DNA of 64,000 nucleotides from the NCBI GenBank assembly GCA_011037195.1, contig JAAEAF010000223.1, positions 248,001 to 312,000 on the forward strand. Reading direction: 5' to 3'. The notes beneath the pieces were generated by a model. The model had not been told where the DNA came from, ran no database searches, and saw only the letters and a list, made by a program, of their open reading frames with translations. Positions within the stretch are counted from its first letter, which is position 1. Every line of letters begins with the position of its first letter. Below are positions 43,595 through 55,532 of the stretch, one piece after another. Source of the stretch: Triatoma infestans. Lineage: Eukaryota > Arthropoda > Insecta > Hemiptera > Reduviidae. Both the position numbers and the translations under genes were made by a program.

Positions 43595-45299
43595 CTAGCT
43601 AACCCGGCCACGCTTCGCTGTGGCTCAGTCTGATTTTTAGGAAAGTAAACAGAAGAATTACAGTTAACATAGATTCAGCAAGAAAACACATCATTCAATT
43701 TAATACCCTACTTTGCGTTGCTGTGAACTGAAAGGAAAGAAAGAAAAAATGTTTTTAACTGAAAGTCTTTTTTTATTGTAAAGCTAGTGAATGGACTACA
43801 TTTTTTGTTTGTCCGTTTTCTACATAAACATAAAGATCAGATGGTTTACCGACTCTGGAGCATGCGACATATAATTGCCCATGAGAGAAGCATTCGTTTT
43901 CTAAATTCAAACCGCACACTTGCAAACTTTGTCCTTGCGCTTTATTGATAGTCATAGCGAACGCAAGGCGTATTGGAAATTGAAGTCGTTTGAACTCGAA
44001 CGGCATATCTATCGAAATGAGTGGTATTCTTGGAAGTAGTACGTCTTCAACTTTATGAGCCAATGAGAATTGTCACTTCAATTATATTATTCATCAATTT
44101 TTTTAACTACTAATCGTGTACCATTGCATAACTTTGGCTGATTGATTTTTCGGAGTAATATAATTGGCACTCCTATTTTCAAATTTAAAATGTGAGGCGG
44201 GAACATCGAGTGAATTAAGAAATTCCGTTGGAAATTCACTACTTCACTTTGGTCCCTCACAGAGTCAATGGATTTATTTGTATGTCACTGTTTCACCTGC
44301 GATTCTGTTTAGAATGATGTTGTTCATATCGAGTGCGTCGACATTTTTAGCAGCTAAAATGGCTCTTCCGCTTAACCATGCGTGATATTGATAATTTGTT
44401 TCGATGCTTTGGAATGCCTTGTCTACTAATTCTTCTTGTAAATGTACATGTTGCAGAAATTAGATGGGAAGGTGGTTTTCCCGTTTCTGGATTTGTAGGA
44501 GCAGTGCCGTTACCGAGTTCGAGTAATTGTCTTGAAAATATGGCAGATGTTGGATCGTTTTGAAGTTGAACTCTCATATTCGTTGTTAAATGATTTTTTT
44601 TACTGTGCTCCAAAGAGTTGAATATTTCAAGCAGGCATGCAATTCATCAGCTGGTGTTGAGCGAGGTATCACTGGAAGCGTTTACCTGAAGTCACCGGCT
44701 AGTAACACCAATGTCCACCAAATGGAACCTGATTATTTCGCAAGTCTTTCAATGTATGGTCTAATGCTTCCACTGACTTCTTATAAGCCATTGTACCTCG
44801 TCCCATACAATGATTTTGCACGCCCGAAGAACCTTTCCCATTCCTGATGTTTTGGAAATATTACATGTTGGATTTTCTGTGAAGTGCATGTTTAAGTCAT
44901 GACAGTTTAAGAGCTGAATCCGTTGTTCTACTTCCTTCCATCAACGTAGCAGCAATACCTGAGGAAGCAAGTGCTAACGCAATATGGCGGTTTGAACGGA
45001 TTTTAGCTCAGAATTTCCAGTTTCTGTGGAAACTTCGGAATAGAGGTACTTATAAGTGGTTGAGAAAGAGGTTCAGAGAGTGAGCCACCATTGCAACCTG
45101 TCTGAGTCTGTCTATTTCTGCCAACCTCGCGAAACGCTCGGAGAAGTTCTCGTTCCCGAGGGAACTTCGGAGTAAAAAGTTTATATAAACACTCTTATAT
45201 AAAAATGCAACGTTGTGAAAAATTTCAAGTCAATCCATCGACTACTTTTCGATTTTTGCGGCCACAAACATACGGATGCTGAATTTTTATATATATAGA
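43595..45299 (-). mobile_element. Helitron, both termini present, internally deleted
   Basis: Read on the minus strand the element starts with TCTATATATATAAAAATTCA right after a host A (45300) and ends in CTAG (43598-43595) before a host T, as required for Helitrons. A GC-rich palindrome (GCCAC...GTGGC, about 43605-43625) sits some 11 bp before the CTAG, as in the 3' hairpin of the family. It is 1705 bp long, much shorter than an autonomous Helitron. The Rep/HUH nuclease domain is absent and only the C-terminal helicase part remains. Confidence 0.9.
43773..44860 (-). pseudogene. Helitron Pif1-like helicase, C-terminal half
   Basis: Minus-strand fragments in correct order but several frames: a VKK..LTTNMRVQLQND block near 44580, LLELGNGTAPTNPETG near 44490, HAWLSGRAILAAKNVDALDM near 44360, [14 protein letters not shown] near 44110. 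The longest open part (44063-43773) has LLPRIPLISIDMPFEFKRLQ, FAMTINKAQGQSL and LYVACSRVGKPSDLYVY, the last helicase motifs of the Pif1 superfamily 1 group. Walker A is not found. Frameshifts at about 44070 and 44300 and further upstream make it non-functional. Confidence 0.85.
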
Positions 45300-45666
45300 T
45301 GTAATGTGTTCTGTAATCTTAACATATGGGGTGTACCATATGATTTCATGACTATATAAATATCATATTAATTATCCCTCCTTAAATCCTGATTTTAGAA
45401 TTTTATTTAAGTGCCGTTTCCATTGTCCATTAATATTTTACAAATAACTTCGCCTTCCTTTTTTATAATATTTCCAAAACTCCGACCCGGAGTGGCCCGT
45501 CTCCGTAGTTTCTGGCCTGTACTCTATCTCCTATTTGTAATGATCTCTCGGCAGGCTTCTTTTCCTTTAATCTGATTTAATAGTGTCCGTTATTAAAGTC
45601 GGGTTCGAATAGTCCTTCCAATCATTAATTAGTAGGCAAGAATATCCTGTATGGTTCATTGTTTTG

Positions 45667-46380
45667 TCATAATCTCATGAGCAGCATGTTAAGCTCCGTC
45701 TCGGTGTATCCTCTTTCACTTCCCATAACTCTCAGTCTCTTTTCAACAGTTTGAACAAATCGTCCCGCCTGGCCGTTTGATAAAGGTTGGAAGAGTGCTG
45801 TGGTTCTATGAACAATCCTGTTGTTTTTAAGGAATGTTCTAAAGATTTTGAACTGAGAACTTTGAAAGAAGTGAACTGAGCAGCATTGTCCGATATAAGG
45901 GATGGATGGGAAACCAAATTTGGAAAATAGTTTTTGTAACTGCTTAATGCACCAGTCTGCAGAGATTGTCCTGGTTGGAATTACTTCGATCCATTTACTG
46001 AATGAGTCTACAATGATGAGATAAAACAGTCCATTGAATCGTCCGAAGAAGTCTATATGTCTGAGTTGCCATGGTATGGTTGGTTCTTCCCAAGGGTGTT
46101 CAACTTCCTTTGGAGCTAGGTTCTGCTTCATTTAGTATTCCTTGCAGGAACGTATACTTCTTCGATATCCCTATCCATACCATACCAGTAACAATGGAAG
46201 CGGGCAAGTTGCTTCATCTTCATCATTCCAATATGTCCGATATTGGAGTTCCTGTAGAATTTGGTTCTTTAAACTTGTAGGTATGACCACTCTTGTCGCT
46301 TTGAAAATGCAACCGTTCTGTAAAGAGAGTTCACTATCCTTATATCCTAATGGACGAAGGCTTTTACCAGATTGCAAGGC
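45667..46380 (-). pseudogene. Gypsy integrase remnant
   Basis: Minus-strand frames show the zinc-binding linker (TSLKNQILQELQYRTYWNDE, 46300-46220) and then the core: HPWEEPTIPWQLRHIDFFGR, LIIVDSFSKWIEVIPTRT, and NGQAGRFVQTVEKRL around the catalytic-Glu position. At that position the usual Glu is Gly (QAGRF). The second Asp lies in a different frame (LISDNAAQFTSF at about 45890), so at least one frameshift lies between. Confidence 0.8.
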
Positions 46381-46503
46381 TAACGGTTTAAGGTGAATTT
46401 CCTTGTTTGTTCCTCTTCGGATTAGTTCTTGATTTACTTGTAATGTGTCAGCTTGCTGAAGCTGAAATTTTTCATACTCTTCAATATAATTTTGAGGTGG
46501 GTG

Positions 46504-47290
46504 TTAGAATGGAAACCTGGAGGGGAAATCGGGATTAGCATGGTCTTGCGTTCGTCTGAAGTGTATTGTATAGTCAAATCCGGAAAAGTAATGAGCATAA
46601 TTAAAAATTCGTGTGGTGGCAGTGTTCGGTGTGGAGCGAAGATGGAAATTAACGGCTTGTGATCTGTAGTAAGTGTGTGCCAGTAACAGTAGGGAAAACA
46701 TTTCTTTAATGCCCAATAGGTCGCGGTAGCTCCTTATCAATCTTCTGTTAACTTATAATTGAAGAACGCAAAGAAAAAGCTATTGGTCTTTCTGAGCCGT
46801 CTTTCTACCTATTGGACAAAACAGCACCAATCCAACTGGAAAGGCGTCCGTTGCTAATAGAAGAGGTAGTTAGGGTTGAAGTACACTAATGACTGGTCAC
46901 TAGATGTCTCCTCTTTTATCTTTTTAAAACTTCCCTCACATTTTCTATCCCATATGAGCAGCTGTTTTCTGTAAGGGTTTATGTAATTGGTTCAATATTG
47001 TAGCTAAGTTCGGTAAGAATTTATTGTAATAATTTGCTAGACCCAGAAATGTTCTTAGCTCGGAGATATTTTCAGGTTGTTTGGCTCTTAAAATTGCTTC
47101 TACTTTTTCTTTAATCTTATGAAGTCCTTATCCATGATTTTATGTCCCAGATATTTAACTGATTGCGAGAGAAAGGTGCATTTCTCGCACCTTGTCCAAT
47201 TTTATTACAATTTCGACAAATTTCGTTGCTGAACCTGCAGCCGTTCGTTCTATGTGTTTGATTACCGCACCTACAGCATTTTCCTTTTAG
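46504..47290 (-). pseudogene. Gypsy gag knuckle, RT and RNase H remnants
   Basis: From high to low coordinate: a CCHC-like knuckle (CCRCGNQTHRTNGC near 47270), the RT C-terminal region (VEAILRAKQPENISELRTFL, GLANYYNKFLPN, 47100-46990), and the RNase H end (YTIHFRRTQDHANPDFPSR, 46560-46510). Frames change many times. Confidence 0.7.
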
Positions 47291-47531
47291 ACTTTCAAAA
47301 TATTAGTTTTTATTTTTGAATTAATTTCTTCTTTTAGAGGTCGAGGGCTTTGCGGTTTAGCTCTAATTTGAAAAGTTCTGGGGTCGCTATTTGGTTCTTA
47401 AGCCGTTATGAAAGAGCTCTCTTTGGTGGACGATTCAATTCAAGTAGCCAACTTAACTACGTCATTGAATGTCATTGCCTCATTTACTTGTAATAATCTA
47501 GCTCTGATTTCGGCATTTATCAACCCTGTAA

Positions 47532-48267
47532 TCAACTGGAGTCTCTGGAACATGTTCCGCACTTACAATTAAATTGACAGTTCATTGTCAGTTTTTTCAA
47601 TTCTGTTGAAAATTCCGTGATTGTTTCGTATTGTGCCTGTTTGCGACTTATAAACCTATGTTGTTCTGCCCACACACTAGGCTTGGGGTCAATGTAGTCT
47701 GTAAATAACTTCACTAACGTCTCGTAATCTTTGGATAACGGTTCGTCTGGAACGCAAAGATCGAACAGTTAATGATGTGGATGCGGTGTCAAGGCATGCA
47801 GTAAAATGTAAATTCTAGCCTTTTGATCGGCATAAATACTTCCAGACGTTTGATGAAGTTTATGAGGTTTCATCTTCCTGGTAAGGCATGAAATTTATGT
47901 TGGAGGTTGTACTGTTAGTGTTAAGTTGAGCGCTCGGCCTTTGTTCAGTTATCGTTTTAGATTTCATCTTTTCCAATAAACAATTAATTAAGGTAAATTG
48001 TTCTTTCAAATCTGTCCTATGATTCTATTCATGTTCCAAGTCTGTCTGATGTACTTCTGTAAGTACATCTATATTATCTTGTATGTCTTTATATTTGTTC
48101 CAGTAATTTTGACCCGTTACCAATCTAGTCTTAATTTCTGAATAAGAAAGAGTGCCCTTTGACTTTAATGTATTGTAAATTCTTGTACATTGTTCTTTTT
48201 TCTTTGAACTACGTAATTTTATGTACTTAATCAAATTCTCACCTTGTAATTCCTGTTCTTCATTCAT
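47532..48267 (-). pseudogene. Gypsy gag remnant
   Basis: Two minus-strand pieces: 48267-48025 (charged, starts MNEEQELQGENLIKYIKLRS) and 47714-47532 (KLFTDYIDPKPSVWAEQHRF, ISRKQAQYETITEFSTELKK), the latter a typical capsid-domain retrotransposon gag segment. Confidence 0.65.
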
Positions 48268-48429
48268 TTTTTCTTTTCTTTTGTCCTCGTCGCCATTGTT
48301 ATATACTTAATTTATATAACAAATAAAAGATTTGTATTTCAACATTTATTTTCACTATCATAATAATAATATATAATGCGGCTGTACCATATGATTTCAT
48401 GACTATATAATATCATATGAAAATATTCA

Positions 48430-48610
48430 CGGAAAATATATATATCTTTTCATAGTTATTAGCGAATGTTCAGCATGTGTGTGTTAACAACAGAAACAAA
48501 AAGTTGCAGGAAGCTCGAAAGCTCAAACTTTGTATTCCTCTCTCGAAGGCTTCAGACAAAGTCCATCCACTGGATGTGCGATATTACTGAATATTTTCGC
48601 GATTTCCGGA
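48430..48610 (+). repeat. Rep-A copy, left part
   Basis: CAGCATGTGTGTGTTAACAA, AAGCTCAAACTTTGTATTCC and ACTGAATATTTTCGCGATTT blocks. Continues at 49440 after the mariner relic. Confidence 0.6.
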
Positions 48611-48619
48611 TGCTTTTTC

Positions 48620-49439
48620 TGAACGGACAGTGTGTAGGTGGTTCCAGAAATTTAATACCGGTGACATTAGGTTCGGCCGGTTTGGGCCGAAAATCATCAT
48701 TCGATGAAGAAGCTCTGCGGGGTTACGTGGAGGCTGACCAGACCAAAAGTACTCTGGAGTTGGCAGCAGAACTCGAAGTGTCCCAATCAACCGTGAATCG
48801 TGGGCTGCATAAGTTGGTGACCGCTGAACAAGCTCAGAAATTTGTCAAAATCTTTTGGAAAATCCAAATGACCATCGGTTCATCAAAAGGATTGTCACTT
48901 GCGATGAAAAATGGATATATTGAAGAAACCCTAAAACCAAGATACAATGTTTACACTGCAAGCAGCCTGTCGCTAAACAGGGTCAATTCGAAAAAACAAT
49001 GCTTCCTTGTTTTTTGGAATTATGAAGGCGTAATTCATTATGAGTTCATTCCCGAAGGTCAGTCTATTGATCCGGAACTTTATAGCGAGCAGTTAGTAAG
49101 AATGTACGTTGTTTTGGCCCAGCGTCATCCAAGTTTTGTTTCAACAAGATAACGCTCGGCCACACATTCTCGTTACACTAAACAAAAAATTTCAGAATTA
49201 CAAGGGATTGAGCTTCTCCCCCAATCCTGCTTATAGTCCGGACCTAACTCCTTCCGATACCATCTGTTCTGATCATTGGCGCACTATCTTCAAGGAAAAA
49301 CCTTTAATTCTCTGGACGAGGTTCAAAATGGAGTTGCCGGAATTCTTCCGTTCAAAACCCAAAGAGAGGTATTGCAAAGGAATTCGGCAGCTAGCCAGAG
49401 ATTAAAACAAACCATAGAGTAGTAAAATACTTTGAATTT
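48620..49439 (+). mobile_element. Mariner transposase relic inside Rep-A
   Basis: Fragments of a mariner (DD34D type) transposase in order. First a GLGRKSSFDEEALRGYVEAD plus TLELAAELEVSQSTVNR helix-turn-helix at 48690-48800. Then VTCDEKW (first Asp) at 48893-48913. Next come FLVFWNYEGVIHYEFIPEG at 49008-49060, LFQQDNARPH (second Asp) at 49133-49162, and AYSPDLTPSD (third Asp) at 49229-49258. Three catalytic Asp residues survive, but in different frames. The N-terminal 60 or so residues and clear TIRs are missing. Confidence 0.85.
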
Positions 49440-50975
49440 TAAAATAAATTGTTAAATAACTTTTAATAAAAACTACACATACAAAGAGCTACAACTTTTA
49501 TTTGAAACATTACTTCAAAAAAATGCATTTAAGGATACTTTTGGAAGTGTGGTGGGGTTAGGTTTTCCTCTAAAGTGTTATTTCAGTTTACTATACAATT
49601 CTATCATCTTAATAATATTAATTAGAATTAAATATGTTGTTGAAATTCCAAGCTTGAGGAAAATCGGATGACCGGAAGTGCGTTTTTCACTAAAAAGTAT
49701 TCTTCAGTTTTCTACTATTTTCTCTAAAATGGTTGCTACGATTTACTTTAAAAAAAGAAAATGTGAACTACACATTTAAAGAGCTACAACATTTATTCCT
49801 TAAGCTACATTTTACCGGGTAAAGTCATTTAAGGGGGCTTTTAGCGGAGGGATGGCGTTTTGTTTTCTGTAAAGTGCTATCATATCATAATTGATTATAC
49901 AATTCTACCATCTAAACAAAATTAATTAGAAATAAATAGATGGCCAAAATTCCGAGTTTCCAGAAAAATTAGTAATCCGGAAGTGCGCTTTTACTGAACA
50001 TTTTTTTCATTTGGCGACCAACTCCAACGAATTTCACCAGATTTGGTATACAAACTATAAAATTTGTGACTTACAATTTTGAAAACTGGATAAGAGAAAG
50101 CTGTGTGAGTGTTTCACACCAGATTTGGGGGGGGGGTTATGGACTGCGGCCATCCAGTGATCTTATTGCACCCTCTCTGGTACCGTAGGTGGACTTGCTT
50201 ATCTAGAGCACCCACTCCAATTTGAGCTCCCTAAGGTATCCCAGAATCTTGGAGAGAGAATATTTCTTATCTCCTAGAGTGGATATTTCTTCCTCCCCCA
50301 CCTGGTAACAACCCAGGCTATCTACATACATAAATACCTATCACTTTTATTTGAAACAGTTTCCCTCGAAAATTTATTTCTTTATTCGTGATCTGGGAGA
50401 ACAGGAAGCTTACCTCTGAAGTATCACTTCGGTATATTATATTGTTTTATCACCTACATAATATTCATACACACTAGAAGCGTTGATAGTGTTCCATATT
50501 TGAAGAAAATCTGTATTTGACCGGAAATGCGCCTTACAGTGTGGATTTTTGAGGATTTTCTATACCTCTATATGTCTATAACGATTTTCTTGCAACTTAG
50601 TACATCAACTACACATAGAAAGAGCTACAACTTTTATTTGAAACATTTCTCCGGGTAAAGCTATTTTAAGGGGCTTTTGGAGGACGGGTAGGATTATGTT
50701 TTTTCTCAAATGGCTATTTCTATCAGTGTGCTATAGAATTCTGTCAACTAAATAATATTAATTAGAATTATATAATTTGTCAACATTCCCAGTTTGAAGA
50801 AAATTTGTTGACCGGAAGTACGACTTTACTGAATAGGTTTTTCAGTTTTTCGTAATTTTCTCCATAAAAATGCCGACAGTTTTAAAGACTAAAAAGAATT
50901 GTGAGTGTGAAGGGCCATTTCGCAGTAAGAGAAAGTCGTGTGAGTGTTTCACATCAGATATTTTTTCATCATTTG
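49440..50975 (+). repeat. Rep-A composite copy
   Basis: A run of Rep-A modules whose CCGGAAGTGCG junctions fall near 49674, 49978 and, more diverged, 50523 and 50812. It contains the GC-richer segment 50135-50330 shared with 34745-34970. It ends with AGTAAGAGAAAGTCGTGTGA and TTTCACATCAG at 50925-50960, the family's usual 3' terminus. Confidence 0.85.
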
Positions 50976-52119
50976 TGAGGTACTGCAGCATTAAACGGAA
51001 GTATAAAAAATTATCATTTTTTTCATTTAATAGATAAGGTTAGGTTCTTTGTTTAGCAAGCTAATATTGATATAATTGGGTGGAGGGGAAGATGCTGGGT
51101 GAACTATGATTGAAGTTAATATGATTGGGTACAAGCGAATAGCCGAAGCTACAAAGATTTGTTTAGTATAATAATAGTAGTGGGGTGCGTAACGCACTAA
51201 TCTTAAAACCGCACGCACAACAAACTCGTCAGCTGGCTCTGGCTACTGTATTGGGATATATCTCCCTCCTGCCCTTCTCCTTTCTACAAACATGTACCCC
51301 TCTCTCTTTAGTTTCAACCCCAACCTCTAGTTTCTTCTTCTTTTTTTTTTTTTTGTTTGGAACGTCGTCCAATTTTATATCAATTCAACAGCAATTACTG
51401 GCAAGCCTAGGGCCAAAAAGCCTTAGCAGTAAAAGGGAGTTCGGTTGGGAAGGCTTTTTGTAGCCATGATACAGACACACTCACACACACTGGGAAGGAG
51501 GAAGGTTATGTACGAAGAATTGGGCAGGGGAAGTTGGGCCGCCACCACCACCACCACTGCCTGTTTGATTGATTGGCTAGTTTATTGTCATCGTTACTGA
51601 AACTAAATCTATCTTCTTATAACAATGATTTAACCTATCTCTCTCTCCTTCCGTGCTTCCTGTTCGCTTAAATATCCATTCTATCCTTTATGGATTATTG
51701 GCGTTAACTGTTTTTATCCCCCCCTTTCCTTTATTACTAACCTTAATCGTTTTTTTTTTTTAATTTCTGTCACCGAAAGTAATCCTAGCCATGTCAGAAT
51801 TTACGTAATTAAGTTTACCCTAGAAATATTTATTATTACTTACGAACTTTTCTTTCAGAGTAACGAGCTGTTACTCATTTTGCTCGGATTTATCCCCATC
51901 ACTTTGTAAAATAAATTTCTATGTTCCACTTTTCTCTTTGAAAAGTTACATTTTCCATTTTTTTAAAGTTAAAAAATTAATTTATTTCATTATTGTATTT
52001 TATTATTTATTATGTATTACTTCTTGTTACAATTTAAGGAAAAAAAAAAGTGTAACAACTTTTGGAAATTAGATTTCATCCTTAAATGAATGTTTTAAGG
52101 GTCACCTGAATAGTAAAAA
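50976..52119. other. Unassigned intergenic DNA
   Basis: No gene supported. T-rich and CT-rich runs occur near 51340, 51720 and 51750; a short (CCA)n lies near 51543-51558. Confidence 0.5.
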
Positions 52120-52344
52120 AAAAAAAACCCTAGTGTGAAACACTCGCCCGACATTCTGTTACTCCTTTTAATTCTGTTATATATCACAGAGAAAATGCCA
52201 AATTTTATATAAATTTCAATTTTTGATTATACGCTAGCAATATTATACAGTCGAACCTCTCAATAACGGGCACTGGCGGGACAAAGCAAAGTGGCCGCTT
52301 ATTTGGAGGTGGCCGTTAGAAGGAGGGTAGGCAAGTTTCATAAT

Positions 52345-53345
52345 GAAAAAATCTGGTGGGAAACACTCACACAACTTTCTCTTACTCCAGTTCTCAAAAT
52401 TATAATTGACAAATTTTATAGTTTGTGTATCACATTTAACGAAATTCGTCGAAAACTGAAAAAACTGTCTAGTAAAAGCGCACTTCCGCTTTACTAATTT
52501 TCTAGAAACTGGGAATTTTAGCAATCTATTTATTTCTAATTAATTTTGTTTGGATGATAGAATAGTATAATCAACTGTGATAGCACTTTAGAAAAAAACC
52601 ATAACCCCACCCCTCCCCTAAAAGTGCCCTTAAATGAATTTTCCCAGAGAAAAATGTTTTAAATAAATGATGTAGATCTTTGCATATTTAGTTTATATTA
52701 GAAATTTCAAGAAAATCGTCGCAGCCATTTTTGAGAAAATCGCAAAAAAGTGAAAAAAATCATTTAGTAAAGGTGGTAATGTAAACGCACTTCCGGTTAT
52801 CCAATTTTTTTCAAACTCGGAATTTCAACAACATATTCAATTCTAATTAACATTATTTAGATGGCAGAATTGTCTAATAGACTGAAATAGCACTTTAGAT
52901 AAAAACCTAACCCCCCTCTCCCAAAATAACTGGCCTTAAATGAATTTTCCTGGAGAAATGTTTCAAATAAAAGTTATAGTTGTTAGTATGTGTAGTTGAT
53001 ATATGAAGTTTGAAGAAAATCGTTGGAGCCATTTTGGAGAAAATCGCAAAAACGTAATAAAAACAACTAGTAAAGTGGTACTTCCGGCTGAGGAATTTTG
53101 ACATATGACCCACCGTCGGATTCCATGGTGATAACTAGACGGAATATCAAGTTTCAACTTTCTACGATTTTTCGTTTTTGAGCTATGTTGTTCACATACA
53201 TACATACACAGACCATTTTGCTAAAAACCACTTTTTTAGACTCAGGGGTCCTCAAAACGGATATTTCCGGTGAAAACTCAATATCGAAAATTTGACACGA
53301 TTACAATACTTCCTCTTACTAGGAGTAAGAGAAAATAAAAATATG
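52345..53345 (-). repeat. Rep-A copy nested in Tigger
   Basis: Runs from TGGGAAACACTCACACAACT and TTTCTCTTACTCCAG (52356-52391) to TTCCTCTTACTAGGAGTAAG (53309-53328). Three modules (ACTTCCGCTTTAC near 52483, CACTTCCGGTTATCC near 52790, GGTACTTCCGGCTGAGG near 53080) lie between. Both outer ends carry the ACTTTCTCTTACTCC-type block in opposite orientation. Confidence 0.85.
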
Positions 53346-53536
53346 GGTTTTTTTCCCAAAAATCTGTTTAAAATTTGTTTATTATTAATAGATTTAAAAA
53401 TGTACGTAACAATTGCATAATTATTCTGTTATATGATGTGCAATAACAAATACGATAATGTTAGCAATATAAATTTACAATGTAATTGTACTCCACATTT
53501 AACTTTTTTTATCACTTTATAAACGGTAAATTTTTG

Positions 53537-55217
53537 CTAAACTTGATGAACACCTTTACTATCACTCCTCAACATTGCAAAACTAATCACTAATTTTTTT
53601 TTGCAGACTTTTTGTATTTTCAAAGCGTATTGTTTTTCAAGTTCACATTGCACTTCACTCACTGCTTGGAAGATGGTTGTGTGATTTTCTTTTTTTATAA
53701 ACTTTTTCAGCGAATTGATCATTTCAAGAGCTTTATTATAATTTTTTGGGATGTTTTCGTCTGTATCATCATTTCCTGAAGGTCACTTTCTGCTTCGTCA
53801 TCTGAAATGGCTTCTTTAGCGTCGGCTAATTTTTCAGCTATATAATCCTGCAGATCTGTCGAGGAATTGCATATTGGAATTTGATCCTCGATTGATAGAT
53901 ATTCCTGAACGCTCATATCACAGGTGAATGCGTTCAGCAAATCCAGCAGTTCTTGTTCAGCAGAATCATCACCTGATGAATGCTCTTCGAAGTCAGACGA
54001 AAATCCTGCTGTCAAAAAACATTTACACACGGTGTCAGGTTTGACCTCTTTAACAGCTGACAAAATCCACATTAAAGCGTCTAAAATGGAAACTTTTTTG
54101 GCTAATTCCCCTGCGTTTTGAGCGATTTCAACATGTGAAATTAGACGACGGAGAATTAACTTCCTGTAGTGTTGTTTGAAAGCCTTTATTATTCCCAAAT
54201 CCATTGGCTGGCATACCGAACTGGTATTCGGTGGTAAAAAGATAACCTTGACGTTGGACTGTTGCAAATCTGACGGATGGCAAGCTGCGTTGTCCATGAA
54301 CAATAGGATTTTCCTGTTCTTGCTCTTCATCTTCCGGTTCAAATTGTCTAGCCATTCAGACATTATCTCCGTTGTCATCCAGGCAGTTTTGTTGGCCTTA
54401 TAAGATATCTTCAATTTCTCTAGTTGAACTCCTTTGAAGCATCTTGGTTTCCGCGATTTCCCAATGATGAGTGGTTCTTCGAATTCTCCTTTCATATTAC
54501 TGCACAATAAAATTGTTAGTCTATTTTTTGGAACTTTACCACCAAAACACTTTACACTTTTTACGGCCAAAGTCTTATTTGGTAAGGCTTGGAACGTAAG
54601 GGCAGTTTCATCACAATTAAAAATATCACATTCAGCATATCTTTCACACAGATTTTTCACTTTTCTCTTCCAATCATCTGCAGTTTGTAGATGTTCGTCT
54701 GCTGATTCGCCGCAAATAGCCTTGTTGATAATGTTATGACGGATTTTGAATTTTTGAAGCCATCCATTTGATGCTTTGAATCCATCGATGTTAAGAGATT
54801 TAGCAACCTCTGCGGCTTTTTCTTGGATGAGTGGACCAGAAATTGGCATATTTTTATTTCGGACGGCGCAAAACCAATCATACATGATCGAGTCTAACTC
54901 ACATGTTTCGGTTTTCATTTTCTTCTTGACATGTTGAGTTGTGCCATTTTCACGCCAGGCCTAGATTCCATTTCGATCCTTCAAAATATTGGCAATCTGC
55001 GTTTTTCCAACTCCAAACCTATTTAACAGAAGAAAAAAATTGTGTACATAATTAACTTTTTGTTAGAAATTATGCAAACTCACAGTATTAATTGAATTTC
55101 TTAGAAAAATGGAACAAACCTTTCGGCAAGTTGACGATGGCTCGACTTGGTTTTTGCAAAATCTTCCAACACATTTATTTTCTCTTCTAGAGTTAACCAC
55201 TTTCGTTTGAGAGACAT
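53537..55217 (-). pseudogene. Pogo/Tigger transposase, two exons, nearly intact
   Basis: Exon 1 (55217-55120) encodes an N-terminal psq/CENP-B helix-turn-helix (MSLKRKWLTLEEKINVLEDF). A 101-bp GT-AG intron (55119-55019) follows. Exon 2 goes on with RFGVGKTQIANILKDRNGI, then an in-frame TAG (54961-54963). It continues with a CENP-B-type domain (KAAEVAKSLNIDGFKASNGW) and the DDE core: Asp in IFNCDETAL, Asp in LLFMDNAACHP and Asp in QPMDLGIIKAFK, with 30 residues between the last two. The C terminus is acidic. A frameshift near 53740-53760 moves the last 60 residues (MINSLKKFIKKENHTT) to another frame. One stop and one shift inactivate it. Confidence 0.9.
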
Positions 55218-55532
55218 ATCAGCAAAAATAATGTTGTTCGTCCAAAGTAATATTGAAAAATGATTCATGGTTTTTAATATAAACCAAAACAGGTAAGAGA
55301 CACGACCCATTGTTCTTTTACGAACTTTTAGTAATAAGGTGGTCGTTGGTGGGAGGTGAAACATATAATCCGTTCCCGAAAATCAATGCCCGCGATCGCT
55401 TTGTAGAGTGACCGTTAGACGGAGGTCTTTGTATACAGAAAGTGTATAGGAGTAAAACGGGGAAATCCAAAAACTGCCCGTAAATGGAGGTGGCCGCTAG
55501 TGAGAATGCCCCCTTTATAGGAGGCTCGACTG

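Larger units (their letters stand above)
45301..48430 (-). mobile_element. Decayed Gypsy LTR retrotransposon
   Basis: A minus-strand order of gag, zinc knuckle, RT, RNase H and integrase identifies a Gypsy/Ty3 element. About 38 bp (ACCATATGATTTCATGACTA plus flank) is shared between 45335-45373 and 48385-48423 in direct orientation and probably marks remnants of the two LTRs. The protease and the catalytic half of RT are gone between about 47200 and 47215. The Helitron ends one base from its left edge. Confidence 0.75.
52248..55532 (-). mobile_element. Pogo/Tigger-type DNA transposon, complete ends
   Basis: The left end begins CAGTCGAACCTCTCAATAAC (52248) and the right end closes GGAGGCTCGACTG (55532). 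A TA dinucleotide flanks both sides (52246-52247, 55533-55534), as expected for Tc1/mariner/pogo elements. The subterminal GTGGCCGCT/GGAGGTGGCC motifs are also mirrored. It is 3285 bp long, of which 1.0 kb (52345-53345) is a later Rep-A insertion. It encodes a two-exon transposase on the minus strand with few defects. Confidence 0.95.

Noticed and set aside
50135..50330. 5S or 7SL RNA-like gene in the GC-richer segment
   Set aside because: No internal control region or conserved RNA fold that I can see; it is repeated together with Rep-A.
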